Shown here: one piece after another, positions 15,002-15,034 of the stretch | Numbering within the stretch: the stretch's first letter is position 1 | Layout: each line of letters starts with the position of its first letter | Assembly: GCA_963618015.1 (NCBI GenBank) | Contig: CAVEQS010000054.1 | Coordinates: 1 to 15,034, forward strand | Source of the DNA: Apopatocola sp963618015 | GTDB lineage: Bacteria > Bacillota > Clostridia > Oscillospirales > Oscillospiraceae | Direction: 5' to 3' | Length of the DNA: 15,034 nucleotides | The notes under the pieces: generated by a model | What the model was told of the DNA's origin: nothing | The model's input: only the letters and a program-made list of their open reading frames with translations | Databases searched by the model: none | Made by a program: the position numbers and the translations under genes

Positions 15002-15034
15002 ACACAAAGAGTTCCACTTATGGATAGAAAAAGA

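Overview
The window looks like chromosomal DNA from a spore-forming clostridium, probably of the Oscillospiraceae/Ruminococcaceae type. Coding regions are GC-rich and intergenic gaps AT-rich. Starts include ATG, GTG and probably TTG, behind purine-rich Shine-Dalgarno sites. A yunB-type sporulation gene and a PF06838-type methionine gamma-lyase-like gene are present, both typical of Firmicutes. No family-level assignment can be proven from this sequence alone.

Left edge (1-205): the 5' part of the RNase P RNA gene (rnpB) runs leftward out of the window from a near-consensus promoter. A second strong promoter fires rightward into murD, so the two are a tight divergent pair.

Region 204-5484 is a compact rightward run: murD (peptidoglycan precursor ligase), a PLP enzyme of the methionine gamma-lyase/'aluminium resistance' family, yunB (sporulation) and ligA (NAD-dependent DNA ligase). 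yunB and ligA overlap by one base, and a hairpin follows ligA.

Region 5602-10619 is an envelope unit. An MMPL/RND-type transporter with both intramembrane Asp-Tyr pairs overlaps by 4 bp a large secreted, C-terminally membrane-anchored GLUG-repeat protein. That protein's repeat region is split by a helical insert. A small DUF1622 membrane protein follows (10736-11086) with its own promoter and terminator.

Region 11178-14899 is a redox module. A CrtI/phytoene-desaturase-like FAD oxidoreductase overlaps by one base a reductase with FAD, NAD(P) and C-terminal plant-type [2Fe-2S] domains. A very strong terminator separates the pair from a FadR/FCD-type GntR regulator with its own promoter and candidate operators. 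The natural reading is NAD(P)H to flavin to [2Fe-2S] to flavoprotein to an unknown substrate, controlled by the regulator. This is the best candidate in the window for an undescribed system.

Right edge (14900-15034): the regulator's terminator, then an 8-bp perfect hairpin that resembles the subterminal hairpins of IS200/IS605 elements, with an ATG just before the window ends.
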